From contig CAJUSJ010000048.1 in assembly GCA_910588865.1 (NCBI GenBank), positions 1-28,460 of the forward strand: 28,460 nt of DNA, written 5' to 3'. The notes beneath the pieces were generated by a model. It searched no databases, was not told the origin of the DNA, and saw only the letters and a program-made list of their open reading frames with translations. Source of the DNA: an uncultured Lachnospiraceae bacterium. GTDB lineage: Bacteria; Bacillota; Clostridia; Lachnospirales; Lachnospiraceae. The translations under genes were made by a program, and so were the position numbers. This document shows, one piece after another, positions 14,527-22,092 of the stretch. Position 1 is the stretch's first letter, and each line of letters begins with the position of its first letter.

Positions 14527-14666
14527 AGAAGCAATGATACAGGCGGCTTCAAAAGCCGCCGGATCTTAAGTTCAAGAACATTTCGTTTATTCCTGACTCA
14601 AAGGAACAATCCCTGAGCGAGAACAGAATAAAGATGTTGATTATAATTAAATAAGGAGAGAAAAAT

Positions 14667-16169
14667 ATGCGTGAAAAATTACAGACACTGCCGCTGACAG
14701 AACTGAAAGAACTGGCTAAAGCCCAGGGGATTCGAGGAATCAGCGGCATGAAGAAGAGTGACCTGATCGATCTGCTTTGCGAGAAAGATAAGGAGGCCGA
14801 GGACCAGAAGAAACCAGCTCCCCAGCGTCAGGAGTCAGCCGACCAGGCCCGGAAGAGCTCTGGTTCAAACCAGCCCTCCCAGCCCCAGAATTCCGGTCAG
14901 GGCCAGCCCCAGAACCAGGAGGCAAACACAGCTCAGGGCTCTGGCTCAAACCAGCCCCAGAATCAGAGAGGCGGGGGTCAGAGGACTTATCAGCCAGCGC
15001 CCACGGCAGACGGCCCTCAGGATATGCCGGAGTTAGACAGCGGCATTGAGGCCAACGGGATTCTTGAGGTTATGCCGGATGGATTTGGATTTATCCGGTG
15101 CGAGAATTTCCTGCCCGGAGAGAATGATGTCTATGTGGCTCCATCCCAGATACGCCGTTTCAACATGAAGACCGGGGATATTATAAGGGGCAACCGCAGG
15201 ATCAAAGCAGCCACAGAGAAATTCGCGGCCCTGCTGTATGTAACCAGCATCAACGGCTATCCGCCGTCTGTCATTGAGCGGCGTCCCAACTTTGAGGACC
15301 TGACCCCCATTTTCCCCAACGAAAGGCTCCACATGGAGACCAGGGGCAGGGTCAACAGCACTGCCATGCGGGTTCTGGATCTCCTCTCCCCCATTGGCAA
15401 GGGACAGCGCGGTATGATCGTGTCCCCGCCAAAGGCAGGAAAGACCACCTTGTTAAAGCAGGTAGCCCAGGCCATCACCACCAACAATCCGGATATGCAC
15501 CTGATCATCCTGCTGATCGACGAGCGTCCAGAGGAGGTTACGGATATCAGGGAGTCGGTGACAGGGAAGAATGTGGAGGTGATCTACTCCACCTTTGATG
15601 AACTGGCGGAGCGCCACAAGAGAGTGTCCGAGATGGTCATCGAGAGGGCGAAACGTCTGGTGGAGCACGGGCGGGATGTGGTGATCCTTTTAGACAGTAT
15701 CACCCGTCTGGCAAGAGCCTACAACCTGGTGGTGCCTCCCAGCGGCCGTACGCTTTCCGGAGGTCTGGATCCGGCGGCCCTCCACATGCCCAAGCGGTTC
15801 TTCGGCGCGGCCAGGAACATGAGAGAAGGCGGCAGCCTGACCATCCTGGCGACAGCCTTGGTGGACACGGGAAGCCGTATGGATGATGTGATCTACGAGG
15901 AGTTCAAGGGCACCGGCAACATGGAATTGGTTCTGGACAGAAAGCTGTCGGAAAAGAGAATCTTCCCGGCCATTGACATCTTAAAATCAGGCACCAGAAA
16001 TGACCAGCTTCTGCTGAACGCGGAGGAGAAAGAGTGCGTGGACATGGTGCGGAAGGCCACCAACAGCCTAAAGCCGGAGGAGTCCGTGGAGAGGATTCTG
16101 GACCTGTTCGCGAAGACCAGAACCAACCGGGAATTCCTCGACAATGCCAGAAAGATCCGTTTCTTCTGA
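14667..16169 (+). CDS. rho: Transcription termination factor Rho with Gln/Asn-rich insertion
   Basis: Rho is the hexameric RNA-dependent ATPase that ends untranslated transcripts. The 500-residue protein has the Rho N-terminal helical domain (1-45), a low-complexity stretch of about 47-120 rich in Gln, Asn, Ser, Gly and Pro, the cold-shock-type RNA-binding domain (about 128-190, GILEVMPDGFGFIR), and the motor with Walker A PPKAGKTTLLKQ near 255, Walker B LLIDERPEE near 280 and the Q-loop region SGRTLSGGLDPAAL. E. coli Rho, at 419 residues, lacks the insertion. The insertion contains an imperfect internal duplication (SGSNQP twice). RBS AAGGAGAG precedes the ATG. The rho-rpmE-DUF1385-prmC-prfA order is typical of Clostridia. 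Confidence 0.97.
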   Translation: MREKLQTLPLTELKELAKAQGIRGISGMKKSDLIDLLCEKDKEAEDQKKPAPQRQESADQARKSSGSNQPSQPQNSGQGQPQNQEANTAQGSGSNQPQNQRGGGQRTYQPAPTADGPQDMPELDSGIEANGILEVMPDGFGFIRCENFLPGENDVYVAPSQIRRFNMKTGDIIRGNRRIKAATEKFAALLYVTSINGYPPSVIERRPNFEDLTPIFPNERLHMETRGRVNSTAMRVLDLLSPIGKGQRGMIVSPPKAGKTTLLKQVAQAITTNNPDMHLIILLIDERPEEVTDIRESVTGKNVEVIYSTFDELAERHKRVSEMVIERAKRLVEHGRDVVILLDSITRLARAYNLVVPPSGRTLSGGLDPAALHMPKRFFGAARNMREGGSLTILATALVDTGSRMDDVIYEEFKGTGNMELVLDRKLSEKRIFPAIDILKSGTRNDQLLLNAEEKECVDMVRKATNSLKPEESVERILDLFAKTRTNREFLDNARKIRFF

Positions 16170-16225
16170 GGCTGATGGGGAAGCAGACGCCCCACCGCCG
16201 CGGGCGATTTTAAATGGGCATACGC

Positions 16226-16259
16226 GGTTACGTTCACAGGGCATCTGTGAACAGTAACC
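16226..16259 (+). other. Strong hairpin in the rho-rpmE gap
   Basis: GGTTAC (16226-16231) pairs with GTAACC (16254-16259), and TTCACAG (16233-16239) pairs with CTGTGAA (16245-16251), leaving a short loop. No U-run follows, so it is not a classical terminator; it could protect the rho 3' end from decay. CTGTGA recurs at 16282 and 16314. Confidence 0.5.
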
Positions 16260-16297
16260 AGCGGGGAAATTATCCCCGAATCTGTGAAAATTGGGGC

Positions 16298-16326
16298 TTG
16301 CGTAAAGGCGTATTCTGTGATATACT
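16298..16326 (+). promoter_or_regulatory. Promoter of rpmE
   Basis: TTGCGT (16298-16303) and TATACT (16321-16326) are 17 bp apart. The leader of ~80 nt contains a 7-bp hairpin (16351-16357 with 16362-16368), which may be an L31-type leader; that assignment is tentative. Confidence 0.7.
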
Positions 16327-16414
16327 GAACAAGCTGTTTAACGACAAAGTGTGATGGCCAGCCGTCACAATATATATGATATAACAGAATAAAAGGATTT
16401 GAGAGGTGAGAAGC

Positions 16415-16624
16415 ATGAAAGAAGGTATCCATCCAGCGTACTATCAGGCAACCGTTACCTGCAACTGCGGCAATCAGTTTGTGACCGGTTCCACCAAGAA
16501 GGAGATCCATGTGGAGGTTTGTTCCAAGTGCCATTCCTTCTACACTGGCCAGCAGAAGAACATAGCTGCCCGGGGACGTATTGACAAGTTCAATCGCAAG
16601 TACGGTGTTAATGCCGGCAAATAA
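16415..16624 (+). CDS. rpmE: 50S ribosomal protein L31
   Basis: L31 forms part of the bridge between ribosomal subunits. The 69-residue protein starts MKEGIHPAYYQATVTCNCGN and has CNC (16/18) and CSKC (37/40), the zinc-containing form. The ATG at 16415 lies 6 bases after AGAGGTG; a GTG at 16406 would overlap the RBS and is rejected. It has its own promoter and terminator and follows rho, as in many Firmicutes. Confidence 0.96.
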   Translation: MKEGIHPAYYQATVTCNCGNQFVTGSTKKEIHVEVCSKCHSFYTGQQKNIAARGRIDKFNRKYGVNAGK

Positions 16625-16645
16625 CCAGAGTATGAGTAAAAGACA

Positions 16646-16687
16646 GGTTGAGACCTAAGTGGCGACACTTATGCTCAACCTCTTTTT
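16646..16687 (+). terminator. Terminator of rpmE
   Basis: A two-part stem (GGTTGAG/CTCAACC at 16646-16652 and 16674-16680, with an inner TAAGTG/CACTTA stem) is followed by TCTTTTT. The dispersed repeat starts three bases after this U-run. Confidence 0.9.
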
Positions 16688-16689
16688 GC

Positions 16690-16769
16690 GTACACGGGGC
16701 GGAGGGTAATATGGCCGCTAAAGCGGCCCCGCCCTGGCGCGGCGAGTAGGGGAAAGGGCTTCCCCTACT
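16690..16769 (+). repeat. Dispersed two-hairpin repeat, copy 3
   Basis: Starts GTACACGGGGCGGAG and ends near TTCCCCTAC. It contains GGCCGC-TAAA-GCGGCC, the GGGGCGG/CCGCCC outer stem and GTAGGGG/CCCCTAC. It sits between the rpmE terminator and the DUF1385 gene, in the same orientation as the others. Confidence 0.88.
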
Positions 16770-16795
16770 CCATTAATATAAGAAAAAGAGGGATT

Positions 16796-17749
16796 ATGAA
16801 ATATTCAGGAATCGGCGGCCAGGCCGTCATTGAAGGAATTATGATGAAGAATAAACAGGAGTATGCCACCGCTGTGCGCAAGCCTGACGGGGAGATTGAG
16901 GTTGAGAAGGACACCTATGTGAGCATGACAGAGAAGGTAAAACTGTTCTCCCTGCCTTTTATAAGAGGCGTGTTCAGCTTTGCGGACTCCATGATTCTTG
17001 GGATGAGGACCCTGACCTTTTCCGCCAGCTTTTTTGAGGATGACGAGGAAGAGGAGCCGGGCAGGATCGAAAAGTGGCTGGACGAGAAGTTTGGCGAGAA
17101 GCTGGAGAAGGTGCTGATGCCGGCGGTGATGGCGTTTTCCGTGGTAGCCGCTGTGGTCATTTTCATGATCCTTCCGCTGGGGATCAGCAGCCTTATCCGG
17201 CCGCTGGTGGGGTCTGATACGGTGATGGCTTTTCTGGAGGGATTGATCCGGCTGGGGATCTTTATAGCCTACATTAAGGTGATATCCAACATGGAGGATA
17301 TCCGCCGGACATTTATGTACCACGGCGCGGAGCACAAGTGCATCAACTGCATTGAGCACGGCCTGGAGTTGAATGTGGACAATGTGAGAGCCAGTTCCAA
17401 GCAGCACAAGCGCTGCGGAACCAGCTTTCTTATTATCGTGATGATGATCAGCATTGTCTTTTTTATGGTGGTGCGGGTGGATGGATTTTTCCTGAAGATG
17501 ATCAGCCGCATCCTGCTGATTCCGGTGATCGCCGGAGTGTCCTATGAGTTTCTGCGGCTTGCGGGCAGAAGTGACTCAAAGATTGTGAACCTCTTAAGCA
17601 AACCAGGGATGTGGATGCAGAACATGACCACAAAGGAGCCGGATGACAGCATGATCGAGGTAGCCATCGCGGCGGTGGAAGCGGTTTTTGACTGGAGAGC
17701 CTATCTGGCGGAGAACTTTTCCGGACAGGATTCTCCCCAGAGTCTTTAG
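16796..17749 (+). CDS. DUF1385 family integral membrane protein
   Basis: The 317-residue protein begins YSGIGGQAVIEGIMMKNK, the signature of DUF1385 (YqhQ-like) proteins, whose function is not established. It has about four hydrophobic segments (near residues 100-125, 150-165, 215-235 and 240-260) and the conserved block TFMYHGAEHKCINCIEHG with histidine and cysteines that could bind metal. The charged stretch FEDDEEEEPGR (near 80) precedes the first membrane segment. It is followed 14 bases later by prmC, a very common clostridial arrangement that hints at a link to translation or is simply conserved synteny. The RBS is AGAGGGA. Confidence 0.9.
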   Translation: MKYSGIGGQAVIEGIMMKNKQEYATAVRKPDGEIEVEKDTYVSMTEKVKLFSLPFIRGVFSFADSMILGMRTLTFSASFFEDDEEEEPGRIEKWLDEKFGEKLEKVLMPAVMAFSVVAAVVIFMILPLGISSLIRPLVGSDTVMAFLEGLIRLGIFIAYIKVISNMEDIRRTFMYHGAEHKCINCIEHGLELNVDNVRASSKQHKRCGTSFLIIVMMISIVFFMVVRVDGFFLKMISRILLIPVIAGVSYEFLRLAGRSDSKIVNLLSKPGMWMQNMTTKEPDDSMIEVAIAAVEAVFDWRAYLAENFSGQDSPQSL

Positions 17750-17763
17750 AGGAGTCTTTTGAC

Positions 17764-18681
17764 ATGACATTACAAAGGTTGCTCAATGAAGGTACAAGGA
17801 AGCTGGAGCGGGCCGGAGACAGGGAGGCGGCATTGGATGCCCGCGGGCTCCTTTTGGAGGCCTTTAGGCTGGACATGGTCCATTTTCTCATGAACCGCAT
17901 GGAGAGTCTGGAGGAGACCAGGGCAGTGGAGGAAGCGGCGGCGGATTATCGGCAGATGATTGACAAGAGGTGTCGGAGGATCCCACTGCAGCACATCCTG
18001 GGGACCCAGGATTTTATGGGGTTCACCTTTAAAGTGGACCGCCGGGTGCTGATCCCCAGACAGGATACAGAGACCCTGGTGGAGACCGTGCTTGAGGAAC
18101 AGAAGGACCCGGCAAAGAAGGTTCTGGATCTGTGCACCGGATCCGGGTGTATTGCCATCAGCTTAATGGCCATGGGAGGCTATGACCATGTGACGGCCAC
18201 GGATCTGTCCGGGGAGGCTTTAAAGGTGGCGGCCGCCAACGGGGAACAGATCCTGGGAGCGGGCCATAAGATCCAGTGGCGGCAGGGAGATCTGTTCCAG
18301 GCCCTTTCCGGGGAGGAGCGGTATCTTTCGGACCAGGGACCGCGGGAGGCTGGATACGATATCATTGTCTCCAACCCGCCCTACATTCCCACAGAGACGA
18401 TCCGGGGACTGGAGCCGGAGGTGCGGGATCATGAGCCGGTTATGGCCCTGGATGGGGACCTGGATGGCCTTAGATTTTATAAGAGCATTGCCGGTGAGGC
18501 GGGGAAATGGCTGAGGCCGGGAGGCAGTATCTATTTGGAGATCGGCCACGACCAGGCCAGGGCGGTGACAGACCTTCTGAGGGAAGGGGGATTTGTCAAT
18601 ATTAGGGTCATTAAAGACGCCCCGGGAAAGGACCGGGTGGTCCGCGGGGATGTAGATAAGAACCATTACATTATAAAATAA
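17764..18681 (+). CDS. prmC: Peptide chain release factor N5-glutamine methyltransferase
   Basis: PrmC methylates the GGQ glutamine of release factors using S-adenosylmethionine, raising termination efficiency. The 305-residue product has the N-terminal helical domain, the SAM-binding motif LDLCTGSGCIAISL (from residue 121) and the catalytic NPPYIP motif (204-209). Its target, prfA, is the next gene, 14 bases downstream behind a strong AGGAGG. The match of enzyme and substrate in one operon supports both calls. Confidence 0.97.
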   Translation: MTLQRLLNEGTRKLERAGDREAALDARGLLLEAFRLDMVHFLMNRMESLEETRAVEEAAADYRQMIDKRCRRIPLQHILGTQDFMGFTFKVDRRVLIPRQDTETLVETVLEEQKDPAKKVLDLCTGSGCIAISLMAMGGYDHVTATDLSGEALKVAAANGEQILGAGHKIQWRQGDLFQALSGEERYLSDQGPREAGYDIIVSNPPYIPTETIRGLEPEVRDHEPVMALDGDLDGLRFYKSIAGEAGKWLRPGGSIYLEIGHDQARAVTDLLREGGFVNIRVIKDAPGKDRVVRGDVDKNHYIIK

Positions 18682-18695
18682 ATTAGGAGGCAGCC

Positions 18696-19772
18696 ATGTT
18701 TGACCGTTTGGATGATATGCTGATCCACTACGAAGAGCTGATGCAGGAACTTAACAGCCCTTCTGTAGCTGAGGATCAGAACCGTTTTCGCAAGATCATG
18801 AAAGAGCAGGCTGATTTGTCCCCAGTGGTGGAGGCCTACAGACAGTACAAAAAAGCAAAGCAGGATATAGAGGACAGTGTGGCTCTTCTGGAAGAAGAGA
18901 GCGATGAGGAGATGAGGGAGCTGGCCAAGGAGGAATTATCCGATGCCCGCAAGAGGGTGGAGGAGCTGGAACAGGAGTTAAAGATCCTGCTCCTGCCAAA
19001 GGACCCCAATGATGACAAGAACATCATCCTGGAAATCCGGGCCGGAGCGGGAGGAGACGAGGCAGCCCTGTTCGCGGCAGAGCTGTACCGCATGTATGTG
19101 AATTACGCTGAGAGCCAGAGGTGGAAGGTGGAGATCGTCAGTGTCAATGAAAACGGGATCGGCGGTTTTAAGGAAGTGATCGCCATGATCACAGGCAAAG
19201 GGGCTTACTCCAAATTAAAATATGAAAGCGGCGTTCACCGGGTACAGAGGGTGCCTGAGACAGAGAGCGGGGGCCGCATTCATACATCCACGGCCACGGT
19301 GGCGGTGATGCCTGAGGCAGAGGAAGTGGATGTGCAGATCGATATGAAAGACTGCAGGATTGACGTGATGCGGGCCTCCGGAAACGGCGGACAGTGTGTC
19401 AACACCACAGACTCCGCTGTGCGCCTGACCCATATTCCCACAGGGATCGTGATCTACAGCCAGACGGAAAAGTCCCAGCTGCAGAACAAGGAGAAGGCGT
19501 TCCGCCTGCTCCGCTCAAAGCTCTATGACATGGAATTGGAGAAGCGTCAGAATTCTGAGGCCGAGGAGAGGAGAAGCCAGATCGGGACAGGGGACAGGTC
19601 GGAGAAGATCCGCACCTACAATTTCCCTCAGGGCCGGGTGACGGAGCACAGGATCAAGCTGACCCTCTACAAGATCGATTCCGTCATGAACGGGGATATT
19701 CAGGAGATTATAGACAGCCTGATCGCTGCCAGCCAGGCGGCCAGGCTGGCAAAGATGAACGAGGGCGCGTAG
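18696..19772 (+). CDS. prfA: Peptide chain release factor 1
   Basis: RF1 reads UAA and UAG stop codons and triggers peptide release. The 358-residue protein has the GGQ motif (231-233), the tripeptide codon-reading region PET (187-189, the PxT position of RF1; RF2 would carry SPF), and the expected coiled N-terminal domain. The start follows AGGAGG with good spacing. It lies in the prmC-prfA pair and abuts a sortase gene whose GTG start follows the prfA stop codon without any gap. Confidence 0.97.
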   Translation: MFDRLDDMLIHYEELMQELNSPSVAEDQNRFRKIMKEQADLSPVVEAYRQYKKAKQDIEDSVALLEEESDEEMRELAKEELSDARKRVEELEQELKILLLPKDPNDDKNIILEIRAGAGGDEAALFAAELYRMYVNYAESQRWKVEIVSVNENGIGGFKEVIAMITGKGAYSKLKYESGVHRVQRVPETESGGRIHTSTATVAVMPEAEEVDVQIDMKDCRIDVMRASGNGGQCVNTTDSAVRLTHIPTGIVIYSQTEKSQLQNKEKAFRLLRSKLYDMELEKRQNSEAEERRSQIGTGDRSEKIRTYNFPQGRVTEHRIKLTLYKIDSVMNGDIQEIIDSLIAASQAARLAKMNEGA

Positions 19773-20630
19773 GTGGAAAATCACGGAAAAAACACACGAA
19801 AACAGAATATTTTTCATAAGATAATATTGGCGGTTCTTATATGTGCCGCTTTTGTCAGCGGCGTCTGGTTTTTGGCCGAGATGGCGGAAAATTACAGGAC
19901 CCAGCAGGAATATGAGAGGCTGGCTCAGAGCGTCAGGCAGCAGCCGGAGGAGGAATCGGTTCCTGAGACAAAAGCCCCGGTGGAGGAGACAGAAAAAGAA
20001 ACGGAGCCGGAGACTCCGAGGGAGACAGAACCGCCCTATGTGTCCCCCATTGATTTTGAGGAATTGGCCAAAATCAACCCTGACGTGGTGGGCTGGATCC
20101 GGATCCCGGGTACCAATATCGACTATCCCATCGTTCAGGGGGAGACCAATGACACCTATCTCCACACAAGCTTTGAGGGGGAGGAGACTGCCGCTGGAAG
20201 TATTTTTCTGGATTTTGCCAGCCAGAAGGATTTAAGAGGCTACAACAGCATCTTCTATGGCCATCACATGAGAAACGGTTCCATGTTCCGGGATATCGTG
20301 TACTACAAGGAAGAGGAGTATTTTAAGGAGCATCAGTATTTTGAGCTCTACACTCCCAAGGAGACCATTCACCTAAAAGCGGTCTCCTGCTATTACATAA
20401 AAAATGATCCCATGGTCAGGAGGACCAAATTCAAGTCCAGAGAGGTTTTCCAGGAATTTGTCAGGACCATGCTGGAGCCCTGCGATTATGGGGAGATTCC
20501 GGAGGAGCCGGTGAAGAATCTCTATACCTTTGTGACCTGCAGCTATGAGGTGGACGACGGGCGGACCGTTCTGTTCGCGGTGGAGGCGGCCCCGGATTCC
20601 CAAGAGGAGCCGGAAACAGAGCAGAGATGA
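19773..20630 (+). CDS. srtB: Class B sortase
   Basis: The 285-residue protein is a membrane-anchored cysteine transpeptidase that would attach sorted proteins to peptidoglycan or build pili. It has an N-terminal transmembrane segment (about 16-35), a Glu/Pro/Thr-rich linker (60-90) and a sortase domain with catalytic His in YGHHM (His164), Cys in FVTCSY (Cys256) and Arg264, the class B pattern. It begins with GTG directly after the prfA TAG, with a GAGGG sequence within the end of prfA, so its translation is probably coupled to prfA. No protein with an obvious sorting signal is in the window; the repeat protein at 25061 ends without a hydrophobic tail. Its pairing with prfA is likely positional rather than functional. 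Confidence 0.93.
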   Translation: MENHGKNTRKQNIFHKIILAVLICAAFVSGVWFLAEMAENYRTQQEYERLAQSVRQQPEEESVPETKAPVEETEKETEPETPRETEPPYVSPIDFEELAKINPDVVGWIRIPGTNIDYPIVQGETNDTYLHTSFEGEETAAGSIFLDFASQKDLRGYNSIFYGHHMRNGSMFRDIVYYKEEEYFKEHQYFELYTPKETIHLKAVSCYYIKNDPMVRRTKFKSREVFQEFVRTMLEPCDYGEIPEEPVKNLYTFVTCSYEVDDGRTVLFAVEAAPDSQEEPETEQR

Positions 20631-20632
20631 AA

Positions 20633-20661
20633 TTGCCAACAGACAAAAAGTGTGCTATTAT
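20633..20661 (+). promoter_or_regulatory. Promoter of glmM
   Basis: TTGCCA (20633-20638) and TATTAT (20656-20661) are 17 bp apart, right after the sortase stop and 60 bases before glmM. Confidence 0.65.
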
Positions 20662-20720
20662 ACTACACAAGACTTTTTTCATATGGCGCAAGTTAATAAT
20701 AGAGAACCGGAGGATTTATT

Positions 20721-22073
20721 ATGGGAAAGTATTTTGGAACAGATGGCTTCCGCGGGGAGGCCAATGTGGATCTGACAGTAGAGCACGCGTATAAGGTGGG
20801 ACGTTTCCTGGGTTGGTATTACGGGCAGTCTGAGCCAGATACCAAGTGCCGGGTGGTGATCGGTAAGGACACCAGGAGAAGCAGCTACATGTTTGAGTAT
20901 TCTCTGGTGGCCGGGCTGACAGCGTCAGGGGCGGATGTGTATCTGCTCCATGTGACCACCACTCCCAGCGTGTCCTACGTGGTCCGCACGGAGGGATTTA
21001 ACTGCGGCATCATGATCTCGGCCAGCCACAATCCTTATTATGACAATGGCATCAAGGTGATCAATGAGAAGGGGGAGAAGCTGGAGGAGTCCGTGATCGA
21101 GAAGATTGAGAAGTATCTGGACGGAGAGATGGGGGAGATTCCCCTGGCCAGAAAAGATAATATCGGCCGCACCACAGATTTTTCCGCTGGTCGGAACCGC
21201 TATATCGGCTATCTGATCTCTATCGCCACCCGGTCCTTCAAGAATATGAGAGTGGGCCTTGACTGCGCCAACGGCAGCGCTTCCTCCATTGCCAAGAACG
21301 TATTCGACGCTCTTGGGGCAGAGACCTTTGTGATCAACAACGGGCCTGACGGTCTGAATATTAACACGGACTGCGGTTCCACCCATATTCATGTGCTTCA
21401 GGAATATGTGAGAGACAATCACCTGGATGTAGGGTTTGCCTATGACGGCGACGCGGACCGGTGCATTGCCGTGGACAGCAGGGGGGAAGTGGTGGATGGA
21501 GACAAGATCATGTACATCTGCGGAAAGTACATGAAAGAGCAGGGGACTCTGGTGAACAATACCGTGGTCACCACCATCATGTCAAACTTCGGCCTCTACA
21601 AAGCCCTTGACAGGGAAGGCATCTCCTACGAGAAGACAGCGGTGGGCGATAAGTATGTGTATGAAAACATGTCCACATACGGACACTGTCTTGGAGGAGA
21701 GCAGTCGGGCCACATCATTTTCAGCAAGAACGCTACCACGGGAGACGGGATCCTTACTTCTTTAAAGGTTATGGAAGTGATTCTGGAGAAAAAGCAGACA
21801 TTGGAGAAGCTGGCGTCCGAGGTGGAGATCTATCCTCAGGTTCTTAAAAATGTAAAGGTGAAAGATAAGCTGGCAGCCCAGGAAGATTCGGCGGTGAAGG
21901 CAGAGGTGGAGAAAGTCACCCAGAGCCTGGGCGGAGGCGGAAGGATCCTTCTGCGTCAGTCCGGAACAGAGCCGGTGGTGAGAGTCATGGTGGAGGCCGG
22001 CACTCAGGAGATCTGCGAAAAGTATGTGGATCAGGTTATAGATGTGATGAAGGCTCAGGGCCATCTTTTATAG
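20721..22073 (+). CDS. glmM: Phosphoglucosamine mutase
   Basis: GlmM converts glucosamine 6-phosphate to glucosamine 1-phosphate for UDP-GlcNAc and peptidoglycan synthesis. The 450-residue protein starts MGKYFGTDGFRGEAN, the classic GlmM N-terminus, and carries the phosphoserine loop SASHNP with the active Ser102, the metal-binding DGDADR motif (near residue 240) and the C-terminal RQSGTEPVVRVMVE phosphate loop. Length is typical. It has its own promoter and is followed 19 bases later by the M20 peptidase. The first mutase in the window lacks this N-terminus from view and belongs to another branch. Confidence 0.97.
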   Translation: MGKYFGTDGFRGEANVDLTVEHAYKVGRFLGWYYGQSEPDTKCRVVIGKDTRRSSYMFEYSLVAGLTASGADVYLLHVTTTPSVSYVVRTEGFNCGIMISASHNPYYDNGIKVINEKGEKLEESVIEKIEKYLDGEMGEIPLARKDNIGRTTDFSAGRNRYIGYLISIATRSFKNMRVGLDCANGSASSIAKNVFDALGAETFVINNGPDGLNINTDCGSTHIHVLQEYVRDNHLDVGFAYDGDADRCIAVDSRGEVVDGDKIMYICGKYMKEQGTLVNNTVVTTIMSNFGLYKALDREGISYEKTAVGDKYVYENMSTYGHCLGGEQSGHIIFSKNATTGDGILTSLKVMEVILEKKQTLEKLASEVEIYPQVLKNVKVKDKLAAQEDSAVKAEVEKVTQSLGGGGRILLRQSGTEPVVRVMVEAGTQEICEKYVDQVIDVMKAQGHLL

Positions 22074-22092
22074 AGACAAAGGAGAAACGGTA

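Noticed and set aside
14542..14560. Hairpin after rarA as an intrinsic terminator
   Set aside because: The stem is perfect but no U-run follows and it lies downstream of the likely rho -10, so it is better seen as part of the rho leader.
14862..14960. Direct repeats in rho as a CRISPR-like or mobile repeat
   Set aside because: They are in-frame codon-level duplications of a Gln/Asn/Ser-rich protein segment, with no spacer pattern.
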